Below are positions 16,745 through 24,669 of a stretch of DNA of 64,000 bases, in pieces. The DNA comes from CAZTYI01 sp964466185 (GTDB lineage: Bacteria > Chlamydiota > Chlamydiia > Chlamydiales > SM23-39). Position numbers and translations under genes: made by a program. The notes under the pieces are model-generated. The model was given only the letters and a program-made list of their open reading frames with translations. It was not told the DNA's origin and did no database searches. Position 1 is the stretch's first letter. Each line of letters starts with the position of its first letter. The stretch is from the NCBI GenBank assembly GCA_964466185.1, contig CAYXMS010000002.1:1-64000 (forward strand), read 5' to 3'.

Positions 16745-17135
16745 ATATTTTCAGATTGACTTTTTTAGGCTTTAAATAACTTCTTAAGACTTCATCAAAA
16801 TGCTTTACCTGACAAGTGGTGCCGCATGTAAAAATATCGATAAAACAGGCATCATATTCTGGATAAGTATGAATAGAGGAATGGCTTTCTGATACTAAAA
16901 TAACCATGGAAAAACCATCACCCGGAAATTTTTCTTTGGTATAGCTAAGCACTGTAGCTTTGGTTTTTTGTGTTGCTTCTAGCATTTTTTTTTCTAAAAG
17001 CACACTATCAGTAAGAGCTTTTTTGTCGCAGCCATAATAACTGGCTATTAGATGTTGCCCGCAAAAATCGTATTCCTGGCCTGTTATGGAAAATCCCCAA
17101 AAAATAAGAAAAAGACAAAAAAACCTAATGGCCAT
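16731..17135 (-). CDS. speD: S-adenosylmethionine decarboxylase proenzyme with N-terminal signal-like segment
   Basis: 134 residues. From residue ~25 on it matches prokaryotic AdoMetDC: GQHLIASYYGCD, then SESHSSIHTYPEY and IFTCG. Ser84 should become the pyruvoyl group by self-cleavage after Glu83; His89 and Cys104 match the processing and catalytic residues. The unusual part is residues 1-20 (MAIRFFCLFLIFWGFSITGQ), a signal-peptide-like stretch absent from the cytosolic enzyme. The start is supported by GGGAGG 9 nt before the ATG. No spermidine synthase lies nearby. Export or membrane anchoring of a decarboxylase is inference. Confidence 0.88.
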   Translation of the reverse strand: MAIRFFCLFLIFWGFSITGQEYDFCGQHLIASYYGCDKKALTDSVLLEKKMLEATQKTKATVLSYTKEKFPGDGFSMVILVSESHSSIHTYPEYDACFIDIFTCGTTCQVKHFDEVLRSYLKPKKVNLKIFNRN

Positions 17136-17325
17136 TTCTTTTATACCTCCCTATAATAAGTATATGTATACAAAGCAAGCTCTCTTTTTTCCAAGATAAA
17201 TTTTAAGTATTAATGACAAATATTCTACGTTGGTAATTTTTTCTACAATCTTTTTTTTGTAAAAAAAAGATTTAGTTGAAAGATATTTTATGCTATTAAA
17301 CCTTGAATAGGGAGAAAATACTTTT

Positions 17326-19254
17326 ATGACAGCTCAGGTAGAAAAAAAATATCAAGTTTTGGTTCAAAAGGCAAAAGAAGAATTGCAAAAAACTGATAAA
17401 GAAAAAAATATTCAAATTCAAGTCGGCTCAGCTACTTGTGAAAATGCCGCTGGTGCCAAAGATATTTATCAAGAAGTGCAAAAACATATTTTAGCTTCCG
17501 GCAGAAAAGATATTTATTTAAAGTTGGTCGGTTGTACGGGTAGATGTAGTTTAGAGCCTATCGTTTCCATCCAATTGCCTGGACAAAAATTATTTTCCTA
17601 TAAACAGGTAAGCAGAGATATTGTGCATGAGATTTTTGTTGAACATGTTTTAGGCGGAAAAGAAGTTGGTAAATATTTGTTGGATGGCTCTTGTAAGATT
17701 GTTGCTTCTCAAAAAATTTTATCGGTTAAAAAACAGCTGCAAAAAGAAGAGATTACCCATGAATTTTTTGAACTTTATGGAGAACTGCCTTTTTATTGTG
17801 ATCAGACTAGGGTGGCTTTGAGAAACTGTGGAGTTGTTGATCCTACTAATATCTATGAATATTTGCATTTAAAAGGCTTTTCAGCTTTGGCCAAAGTATT
17901 AGGTGAAAAAGATCCGGAAAAAGTGGTTAAAGAAGTGGAAAAAGCGCTTTTAAGAGGAAGAGGTGGCGCTGGCTTTCCCACTTTTAGAAAATGGGGTTTT
18001 GCCAGGGCAAATCAGGAAAAAAAACGTTATATGATTTGCAATGCCGATGAAGGTGACCCGGGTGCTTTTATGGATCGATCTATGTTGGAATCAGATCCCT
18101 TTGGTATTATTGAAGGCATGATTTTAGCCGGTTTTGCCATCGGCGCTCAAAAAGGCTATTTTTATGTCAGGGCAGAATATCCTTTAGCTGTTTCTAGAAT
18201 TACCTTTGCTTTGGAAGAATGCCGCCGTTTGGGACTTTTAGGCAAAAATATTTTAAATTCCGGTTTTGACTATGATTTAGAAATCAGACTTGGCGCCGGA
18301 GCTTTTGTCTGTGGAGAAGAAACAGCTTTAATTCATTCAATTGAGGGGGAAAGAGGCCAGCCCCGACCCCGACCTCCTTTTCCTGCAGCAAGCGGACTTT
18401 TTGGCAAGCCCACTATTATTAACAATGTAGAAACCCTGTCCAACTTGCCGGTTATCATGACCATCGGCGGGGATTATTTCGCTAATATAGGAACTCAAAA
18501 AAGCGGAGGCACAAAAGTCTTTGCTGTGACTGGTAAAGTCAAACATACAGGTTTGGTAGAAGTTCCTATGGGGACGTCTTTAAAGGAAATTGTTTTTGAT
18601 ATTTGCGGCGGTGTACCTAACGGCAAAAAATTAAAGGCTGTTCAGACAGGGGGCCCTGCCGGAGGAGCGATTCCCGCTCATTTGATGGATACAGTAGTTG
18701 ATTATGAAACGCTTCAAGAGGCCGGTTCAATTATGGGCAGCGGCGGTTTAATTGTCTTGGATGAGGATGACTGTATGGTCTCTTTTGCCAAGTTTTTTAT
18801 GGAGTTTTCCCAGTCGGAGTCCTGTGGTAAATGTACCCCTTGCAGGGAGGGGACTTTGAGAATGCTGGAAATTTTGACTAGAATTGTTCAAGGAGAAGGA
18901 ACGGAAAAAGATTTAAAAAACTTGGAAAGGCTTGCTCTTTTAGTTAAAAAAGCTTCCCTTTGCGGATTGGGCAGATCCGCTCCTAATCCGCTTTTAAGCG
19001 TTTTAAAGTATTTTAAAGAAGAGTTTATTGCCCACGTTAAAGAAAAGCGCTGTCTAGCTAAAAGCTGCACTAATTTGATTCATTATGAAATAGACAGAAA
19101 AAAATGTGTGGGTTGCACCGCCTGTGCCCGTCATTGTCCGGTTAAATGTATTCATGGAGAAAGAAAGCAGGTTCATGAAATAGATCAAAGCCAATGTATT
19201 AAATGCGGCAAATGTTTTGAAGTTTGTAGATTCGGGGCTGTTAAGAAGCTGTAA
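17326..19254 (+). CDS. hydB: [FeFe]-hydrogenase subunit HydB (NuoF-like NADH/FMN subunit)
   Basis: 642 residues in three parts. N-terminal thioredoxin-like domain (~30-120) with Cys38, Cys70 and Cys74; only three of the usual four cluster cysteines are evident. NuoF-like core: GRGGAGFPTFRKW and CNADEGDPGAFMDR for FMN/NADH, GAFVCGEETALI, and SCGKCTPCREG with a distal LCGLG for a [4Fe-4S] cluster. The C-terminus holds two ferredoxin motifs (CVGCTACARHC and CIKCGKCFEVC). This is the electron-distributing flavin subunit of trimeric HydABC hydrogenases, which couple NADH and ferredoxin to H2. GGGAG ribosome binding site. First gene of an operon with hydA (61 nt gap) and hydC. Confidence 0.93.
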   Translation: MTAQVEKKYQVLVQKAKEELQKTDKEKNIQIQVGSATCENAAGAKDIYQEVQKHILASGRKDIYLKLVGCTGRCSLEPIVSIQLPGQKLFSYKQVSRDIVHEIFVEHVLGGKEVGKYLLDGSCKIVASQKILSVKKQLQKEEITHEFFELYGELPFYCDQTRVALRNCGVVDPTNIYEYLHLKGFSALAKVLGEKDPEKVVKEVEKALLRGRGGAGFPTFRKWGFARANQEKKRYMICNADEGDPGAFMDRSMLESDPFGIIEGMILAGFAIGAQKGYFYVRAEYPLAVSRITFALEECRRLGLLGKNILNSGFDYDLEIRLGAGAFVCGEETALIHSIEGERGQPRPRPPFPAASGLFGKPTIINNVETLSNLPVIMTIGGDYFANIGTQKSGGTKVFAVTGKVKHTGLVEVPMGTSLKEIVFDICGGVPNGKKLKAVQTGGPAGGAIPAHLMDTVVDYETLQEAGSIMGSGGLIVLDEDDCMVSFAKFFMEFSQSESCGKCTPCREGTLRMLEILTRIVQGEGTEKDLKNLERLALLVKKASLCGLGRSAPNPLLSVLKYFKEEFIAHVKEKRCLAKSCTNLIHYEIDRKKCVGCTACARHCPVKCIHGERKQVHEIDQSQCIKCGKCFEVCRFGAVKKL

Positions 19255-19315
19255 CATGAAAAACACAGATCTTTTTTAAAAGAAAGATTTGAGCTGAGAG
19301 GAGTAAGAGGAAAAA

Positions 19316-21064
19316 ATGAAACAAGTAAACGTAAAAATAGATGGCGTCGATCTGAAAGTCGATGAGAATTTGACCGTGATGCAAGCAGCGGAAACTATCG
19401 GCATACATATTCCCCGGCTTTGTTATCATCCGAATTTAAGCATAGAAGGTGCTTGCCGCGTTTGCATTGTTAAAGTCAAAGGCATGGATTTCTATGTTGC
19501 TTCTTGTTCTGCTAAAGTCAAAGAAAACATGGAAATTGAAACCAATTCTCCGGAAATTAGAAAAGCCCGCCGTGATATTGTTGAACTAATTTTAGATAAC
19601 CATCCAAGAGAATGCCAGTTGTGCGAACGGGATGGCGGCTGTGAGCTGCAAAATTTATCATATACTTTAGGGGTTAGGTCCCGCCATTTTGAAGGGAAAA
19701 GAAAAAGATACCCTGTAGAAGATTCATCTAAATCAGTTGTTAGAGATCCTGAAAAATGTATTCTTTGCGGCAGATGTATAAGAGTTTGTCATGAAGTGCA
19801 GGGCATTTATAATTTGAGCCAGCATAATCGGGGATCGCATACTGTAGTAACTCCTGCTTATGGAGCTAATATGGACGATTCTGTTTGTATTCAGTGCGGA
19901 CAGTGTATCAATGTCTGTCCGACAGCTGCTATTTATGAAAAAAAACATACCTCCTTTGTTTGGAAAGCCCTGGCTAATCCCGATCTGCATGTAGTAGTGC
20001 AGACAGCGCCTTCTATCAGAGCTGCCATAGGCGAGGAATTCGGCTTTGAACCGGGAACTCCCTGTACAGGTAAAATGGTAACAGCCTTTAAAAAAATGGG
20101 ATTTGATGTTGTTTTTGATACTAATCTGGGTGCTGATTTGACTATTATGGAAGAGTCTAATGAATTAATCCGTAGGCTGGAAGAGAAAAACAAGTTGCCT
20201 TTGATTACTTCCTGTTCTCCTGGCTGGATTAATTTTATGGAGAAATTTTATCCGGAATTTATTCCTTTGGCCTCGACTTGCCGCTCTCCCATGAGCATGC
20301 TTTCGGCTTTAATTAAAACCTACTATGCCAAACAGAAAAAAATCGACCCTAAAAAAGTTTTCGTGGTCAGCGTTATGCCATGTGTAGCTAAAAAATATGA
20401 AATGGATCGGGAAGAGCATTATTTAGACGGCCTAAAATTAACCGACGCTGTTTTAACTACCAGAGAAGCTGCTTGGATGATTAAAAGCTATGGCCTGAAT
20501 TTCACTAAACTTCCGGATAGCGAATTTGACGATCCTTTAGGCGAATCTTCAGGGGGCGCCGATATTTTCGGCACCACGGGCGGCGTAATGGAAGCCGCTC
20601 TTAGAAATGCTGCAGAAGTAATCACTAAAAAATCTTTAAAAAATGTAGAGTTTAAAGATGTTAGAGCCGTAGAGGGGCTTAGGGAACGGGAATTGAAAAT
20701 AGGGGATTTGACTTTAAATATCGGCGTAGCCAATGGCTTGGTCAATGCTAAAAAGCTTTTAGATAAGGTTAAGAACAACGAAAAAGTTTTTCATGTGATT
20801 GAAATGATGGCTTGCCCCGGCGGTTGTATCGGCGGTGGCGGCCAGCCTTATCCTCCAAGAGGATATACTTTTTTAGACCCTAAATTAATTGCTAAAAGAG
20901 CTAGTGCTTTATATGCGATTGATGAACATAAAAAAATTAGAGTTTCTTCAGAAAATCCAGCTATCCAAAAATTGTATCGCGAATTTTTGAAAAAACCAGG
21001 CTCTGAAACAGCCCATAGACTTTTGCATACTACTTATAAGCCTAAATTCCCAAGGGGCGTTTAA
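19316..21064 (+). CDS. hydA: [FeFe]-hydrogenase catalytic subunit HydA
   Basis: 582 residues, M3-type. N-terminal [2Fe-2S] domain with C36, C47, C50, C64; His-ligated [4Fe-4S] cluster (H96, C100, C103, C109); two [4Fe-4S] ferredoxin sites (C148-C158 and C191-C201). H-cluster domain: L1 ITSCSPGW (297-304), L2 VMPCVAKKYE (C356), L3 MACPGGCIGGGGQP (C500, C504). L1 has Ser where many enzymes have a second Cys. It makes or consumes H2 in the cytoplasm, with HydB and HydC likely for electron bifurcation or confurcation. The maturases HydE, HydF and HydG are not in this window but would be required. Confidence 0.96.
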   Translation: MKQVNVKIDGVDLKVDENLTVMQAAETIGIHIPRLCYHPNLSIEGACRVCIVKVKGMDFYVASCSAKVKENMEIETNSPEIRKARRDIVELILDNHPRECQLCERDGGCELQNLSYTLGVRSRHFEGKRKRYPVEDSSKSVVRDPEKCILCGRCIRVCHEVQGIYNLSQHNRGSHTVVTPAYGANMDDSVCIQCGQCINVCPTAAIYEKKHTSFVWKALANPDLHVVVQTAPSIRAAIGEEFGFEPGTPCTGKMVTAFKKMGFDVVFDTNLGADLTIMEESNELIRRLEEKNKLPLITSCSPGWINFMEKFYPEFIPLASTCRSPMSMLSALIKTYYAKQKKIDPKKVFVVSVMPCVAKKYEMDREEHYLDGLKLTDAVLTTREAAWMIKSYGLNFTKLPDSEFDDPLGESSGGADIFGTTGGVMEAALRNAAEVITKKSLKNVEFKDVRAVEGLRERELKIGDLTLNIGVANGLVNAKKLLDKVKNNEKVFHVIEMMACPGGCIGGGGQPYPPRGYTFLDPKLIAKRASALYAIDEHKKIRVSSENPAIQKLYREFLKKPGSETAHRLLHTTYKPKFPRGV

Positions 21065-21104
21065 ATATTTTTTAATTTACAACATCTTAGAGGAGTTTTT
21101 CAAA

Positions 21105-21629
21105 ATGGTTTTTACCGGATCGAAAGAAGAGATTATTAAAAAAGCAAAAAAAGTACTGAATAAGGAAATTGTAGCTTTTATTGAAAAATGTCTTAAAGAT
21201 GAGCATTCAGAGTCTTTGTTGATTGCCGTTTTGCATAAGATACAGGAAGAGTTTGGTTATCTTTCCCAAAAAAGCATGGATGCGGTGTCTGTTTTAATGC
21301 AGATACCGACAGCCAAGATTTCAGGAGTCGCTACTTTTTATCATTTTTTTAATCTTAAAAAGAAAGGTAAATATGTTATTTCCGTCTGTATGGGAACAGC
21401 TTGCCATGTGAAAGGCGCTGACAAGTTAATTCAGAAATTGGAAGAAGAATTAGGTATTAAACTGGGCGAGACAACCAAAGATGAGTTGTTTACGATTGAA
21501 GAGGCCCGTTGCTTAGGTGCTTGCGCTTTAGCCCCGGTTGTAAAAATAAATGACGATATTTATCCGCAAGTCACTATAGATCAGATTCCTAAAATTTTAG
21601 AAACTTATTTTCAAAAAGAAAATAATTAA
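21105..21629 (+). CDS. hydC: [FeFe]-hydrogenase subunit HydC (NuoE-like)
   Basis: 174 residues, the 24-kDa/NuoE thioredoxin-like [2Fe-2S] family. Helical N-terminus with LIAVLHKIQEEFGYLSQ, then YHFFNLKKKGKY, the first cysteine pair in CMGTACHVKGA and the second in CLGACALAP. It ends the hydB-hydA-hydC operon, 40 nt after hydA, preceded by AGAGGAG. It passes electrons to HydB in the trimeric enzyme. Confidence 0.94.
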   Translation: MVFTGSKEEIIKKAKKVLNKEIVAFIEKCLKDEHSESLLIAVLHKIQEEFGYLSQKSMDAVSVLMQIPTAKISGVATFYHFFNLKKKGKYVISVCMGTACHVKGADKLIQKLEEELGIKLGETTKDELFTIEEARCLGACALAPVVKINDDIYPQVTIDQIPKILETYFQKENN

Positions 21630-21662
21630 AAAGCCAGCTCTGTTTATTTTTTTTAGAAAAAT

Positions 21663-21836
21663 CTATTTTAAAACCATTTTTTTGCCGCAGCAATTAAAAT
21701 GGCTTTCTTCTTCCGTCTTTTTAGAACAGCATTTATCTGGATCTTTGCTATTGCATTCTTTGATGATTAAAATTTCCAAACCGCAATTGTGGCAGCCCAA
21801 TTTTTGGTTTTTTTTCAGATCTTTACAGTCGGTCAT
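21663..21836 (-). CDS. Tiny cysteine-rich, desulforedoxin-like protein
   Basis: 57 residues, read from the ATG (21836) to TAG. The sequence has C-H-N-C-G at residues 15-19, then ILIIKEC, a CC pair, and a C-terminal NCCGKKM. The CxxCG ... CCGxxM pattern resembles desulforedoxin and the N-terminal domain of desulfoferrodoxin, which bind one iron or zinc through four cysteines; extra cysteines in the middle are unusual. AGAGGAG precedes the start. It points toward hydC and ends 33 nt from it. A redox or metal-binding partner in anaerobic metabolism is inference. Confidence 0.6.
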   Translation of the reverse strand: MTDCKDLKKNQKLGCHNCGLEILIIKECNSKDPDKCCSKKTEEESHFNCCGKKMVLK

Positions 21837-21930
21837 AAATAAACTCCTCTTATTAATTGGATATTTTTTTATAATTAGCAGATCAAATGAATTTGTGCAA
21901 ATGTTAGCTGGTTATTTTGGCTGATTGATA

Positions 21931-21976
21931 GCTTCTCATGGCTCAAGCTAACGGTATGACACAATCGTTGATAAAG
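21931..21976 (+). repeat. Palindromic intergenic element, family B
   Basis: CTTCTCATGGCTCAAGCTAA followed by a diverged middle and TCGTTGATAAAG. It matches the copies at 33921 and 45104 at both ends but is changed in the centre (TATGACACAATCG instead of TATTACGCCGTCG). It lies just beyond the stop codon of the glycosyltransferase gene. Confidence 0.55.
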
Positions 21977-21982
21977 ATCTTA

Positions 21983-22909
21983 TTATTTGACATTTTTAAT
22001 GAAAAATTGACTGTAAGCTGCAGTAAAAGCTTTTAAAACTTTATTAGTAGAGATGAAAAACGGCCAATAATAATCCTTGACCTTAAAATATTTAAAGTTA
22101 GGGATAAACGGCGGCGGAAAAATGAGTCTGGTTGGATAAAAATCAGCCCGCCAAAGTTGCATTTTACGTCTATTGCCAGCAATAACTAAACTGGGAATAG
22201 CTAGATTGGAAGCTAGATGGGCAGGTCCTGAATCATTGCCAATTAAAAAGCCAGATTCATAAATAAAAGCTGCCAGCTCATGATAGTTGGGGAAAGTTTT
22301 AATATTGACCTTTGCTTTTTCCCAGTATTTTTTCTCGTGAGGCGCCATTAAAAATATTGGCTTGAGTTTTCTTTTTTTTAGTTCATGATAAAGTTTTAAA
22401 AATTTGTTTTTACGCCAGTTTTTTAGAGGATTGTTGCTTAAAGGATGCAAGATAATCCGTTCTGGATATTTTTGATGGATGAGGTTTTGCGGCGGGATAA
22501 TACCATTGACCGGAAAAAATTCTTTTTGTTTTAAAATTTTTTCCATAGCTAAAGCTATGTTTTGCGCCATGCTTTTTTCTGCTTGGAATACAATAACATT
22601 ATCATGTTTGGGTAACCCTATTTGACGGGGGCAAAGAAAATGTAAATTGTCTAAAGAGGGGTATTTTTCTGAAAAATCAGCAATCGGCACGGGCGGTTGA
22701 TATTCTAAAATGGTTAAATCAAAAGATCTGAGCTCATCTATACTCTGGGGATAGGGCTTAAATTCATAACTGGGAAAAAAGGATTTCATTTCATGCATTA
22801 GACGGTGGAAAACAGTGACTTTATATCCATGCTGTTTCAAATAAAAAGCAGCTATGAGCATTAATAGTCCGTCACCCAAACTAGAAGATGAAACCACAGA
22901 AGCTTTCAT
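21983..22909 (-). CDS. Glycosyltransferase family 9 (heptosyltransferase-like)
   Basis: 308 residues. The N-terminus (SSSLGDGLLMLIAAFYLKQHGY) matches the opening strand-loop-helix of GT9 enzymes, RIILHPLSNNPLKNW starts the second Rossmann domain, and FLIGNDSGPAHLASNLAIPSLVI is the donor-binding signature. It probably adds a sugar to lipopolysaccharide core at the inner membrane. A second GT9 gene lies at 39528. It diverges from the PAP2 gene, which is compatible with an envelope gene cluster. Confidence 0.82.
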   Translation of the reverse strand: MKASVVSSSSLGDGLLMLIAAFYLKQHGYKVTVFHRLMHEMKSFFPSYEFKPYPQSIDELRSFDLTILEYQPPVPIADFSEKYPSLDNLHFLCPRQIGLPKHDNVIVFQAEKSMAQNIALAMEKILKQKEFFPVNGIIPPQNLIHQKYPERIILHPLSNNPLKNWRKNKFLKLYHELKKRKLKPIFLMAPHEKKYWEKAKVNIKTFPNYHELAAFIYESGFLIGNDSGPAHLASNLAIPSLVIAGNRRKMQLWRADFYPTRLIFPPPFIPNFKYFKVKDYYWPFFISTNKVLKAFTAAYSQFFIKNVK

Positions 22910-23005
22910 GTTTTTTGTCCTTTTGAATTGTATTTTTGGCGTTTAAATTCCCATCTTTTTAAAAGAGCGGTTGTTTTAAATCTGATATTTTTATTGCTTT
23001 TGATA

Positions 23006-23011
23006 TATAAT
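23006..23011 (+). promoter_or_regulatory. Candidate -10 box within the PAP2 reading frame
   Basis: TATAAT lies 36 nt upstream of the internal ATG at 23048 and inside the longer reading frame opening at 22928. No clear -35 at the right distance. It favours the shorter PAP2 protein. Confidence 0.35.
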
Positions 23012-23047
23012 GTAACTAAAAAATCCAAGTTTTGCTATAAAAAAGTT

Positions 23048-23914
23048 ATGCAAATTATACATTTAAAAGAGTTGTCTGGAATTTCTTTTCTGCAAAAAGC
23101 AGGAGGAGAATGGTTAAATCAGTTTTTTCAGTTTTTGAATTTTTTTGATACCGAGTATTTTTATTTAATTTTATTTTTAATAGTGTGGATTATTTTTGAT
23201 TGGAAAATAGGTGCTAGAATTTTATGTTTATTGCTTTTAAGTGCTTTTTTAAATGATAGCTTAAAACAGATTTTTCAACAGCCGCGTCCTTTTGAATTAG
23301 ATCCAAATGTAGCCATATTAGTCATTGATGGTTTCGGATTTCCCTCTGGAGGAGCGCAAAATGCTTTGCTCTTTGCTTTAGTTTTTACTTATCATTTGAA
23401 AAAAACATGGGGATATGTTTTAGCCTTCGTATATGTTTTTTTGATTTCTTTATCCAGAATTTATTTAGGTTTGCATTTTTTCTCAGATGTTTTAAGCGGG
23501 CTTTTGGCAGGGTATCTGTTGTTTTTAATTTATATTTATCTATTTCCCAAAATAGAGAAATTTTTGAAAAAACATTCCCTTTTAGAAAATTTACTTTTAG
23601 TCCAAATAATTGCGTTTTTAATGCGATTTGTTAATGATTCTAAACAAAGCTCTAAAATAGCGCTGAGTGTTAGTTTGTTTTCTCTTTTTTTATTTTTAGG
23701 TTTGAAATTTAAATTTTTGCCTTCCAATATTAAAAAATTTGAAAAAAATAAAAAATTAAACCACAAAAGAATAGCATTGTCTTTAGCCGGTATTTTTATA
23801 ATTGCTTTAGTTGCACTTTTCTTCGGGCTGGATTTGATTGTAAGTGGCATTTTTTTAGCTCTTTGGCTAGTTTTCGGCGTTGGTCTATTCTTAAAAAGCC
23901 AGGTTAAATTATAA
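23048..23914 (+). CDS. PAP2-family membrane phosphatase with PSGG variant
   Basis: About 288 residues from the ATG at 23048; an upstream start at 22928 would add 40 residues and overlaps a promoter-like box. Motifs in order: KQIFQQPRP (C1), FPSGGAQN (C2) and SRIYLGLHFFSD (C3) between six or more membrane segments; the C-terminal third is an additional hydrophobic domain. In C2 the usual PSGH is PSGG, so the C2 histidine that acts as proton donor in classical enzymes is absent, while C3 His and Asp remain. Likely undecaprenyl or phosphatidic acid pyrophosphate/phosphate hydrolysis at the membrane. DUF2905 follows after 6 nt. Confidence 0.8.
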   Translation: MQIIHLKELSGISFLQKAGGEWLNQFFQFLNFFDTEYFYLILFLIVWIIFDWKIGARILCLLLLSAFLNDSLKQIFQQPRPFELDPNVAILVIDGFGFPSGGAQNALLFALVFTYHLKKTWGYVLAFVYVFLISLSRIYLGLHFFSDVLSGLLAGYLLFLIYIYLFPKIEKFLKKHSLLENLLLVQIIAFLMRFVNDSKQSSKIALSVSLFSLFLFLGLKFKFLPSNIKKFEKNKKLNHKRIALSLAGIFIIALVALFFGLDLIVSGIFLALWLVFGVGLFLKSQVKL

Positions 23915-23920
23915 AACTTT

Positions 23921-24136
23921 ATGGTGCTTTCTAGAATTTTAATTTTTACTGGATTTTTTTTAATTTTAGCTGGAGTTTTGTTTTATTTTGCTCAGCGTTT
24001 TTTTGGTTTTTTACCAGGTGATTTTTTGATCAAAAAAGGAAAATGGATTTTTTCTTTTCCTTTAGCTACTTCTTTGATTATTAGTATATTTTTAACTGTT
24101 TTAATTAATCTGTTTTTGTATTTTTTTAGAAGTTAA
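23921..24136 (+). CDS. DUF2905 small membrane protein
   Basis: 71 residues with two membrane segments flanking FFGFLPGDFLIKKGKW, the conserved LPGD centre of DUF2905 proteins, followed by FPLATSLIISIFLTVLIN. Function unknown in any organism I can recall. In many bacteria the gene lies next to ruvB/queA; here it follows the PAP2 gene by 6 nt and is probably cotranscribed. Confidence 0.8.
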   Translation: MVLSRILIFTGFFLILAGVLFYFAQRFFGFLPGDFLIKKGKWIFSFPLATSLIISIFLTVLINLFLYFFRS

Positions 24137-24143
24137 TTCTATT

Positions 24144-24602
24144 TTAGTAAGTTAAAAATATATCAACAACAACATTAATTGTAGCTGTGTTAATAGCATA
24201 ATATAAATAGGATGGCACAGACACATACATTAATATTGAAGAAGCGGTATAAATAACATTCATATATAAAAATGCATTACATGTACCAATAGCAACAGAA
24301 ATAGCAAGTTTTTCAAAATCTGATAAACCCCATCTGTTATCTTGTTTTCTAAAATTTTTAACCAATACATAAAGATTGATAATGATGTGTTCTTCTAAAG
24401 AAACTAATGCGGTGGTTAAAGATATTACCGGTGAAAAAGTAGCAAAAGAATGATAGAAAATCACATGTACCAAAGCATTAATAATATATACATTAGTGAA
24501 TAAAGTAGCTGCACGTTTTAAGCTGGTTTTTTCCCATGATTCCATTTTTGGCAAAAAAACAGCTGTGGATGCTTCTGAAGAAACTGAAGAAGAACTGCTC
24601 AT
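24144..24602 (-). CDS. Small multi-pass membrane protein, possibly Inc-like
   Basis: 152 residues. Serine-rich N-terminus (1-12), then hydrophobic stretches at ~36-55, ~58-78, ~100-120 and ~125-150 separated by short charged loops. No motif recognised. It ends 8 nt from the DUF2905 stop (convergent) and sits next to a lipase and other envelope genes. An inclusion-membrane role is a guess from topology only. Confidence 0.55.
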   Translation of the reverse strand: MSSSSSVSSEASTAVFLPKMESWEKTSLKRAATLFTNVYIINALVHVIFYHSFATFSPVISLTTALVSLEEHIIINLYVLVKNFRKQDNRWGLSDFEKLAISVAIGTCNAFLYMNVIYTASSILMYVSVPSYLYYAINTATINVVVDIFLTY

Positions 24603-24669
24603 TTTTTTTTTTTAAGTTTGTTCGGAAAAGCAATATAAGAAGTTTATTAAAACTTGGCAAGCTCTATAT

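Noticed and set aside
21682..21924. Plus-strand frame after hydC
   Set aside because: It is the antisense of the 57-residue cysteine-rich gene and of its upstream region.
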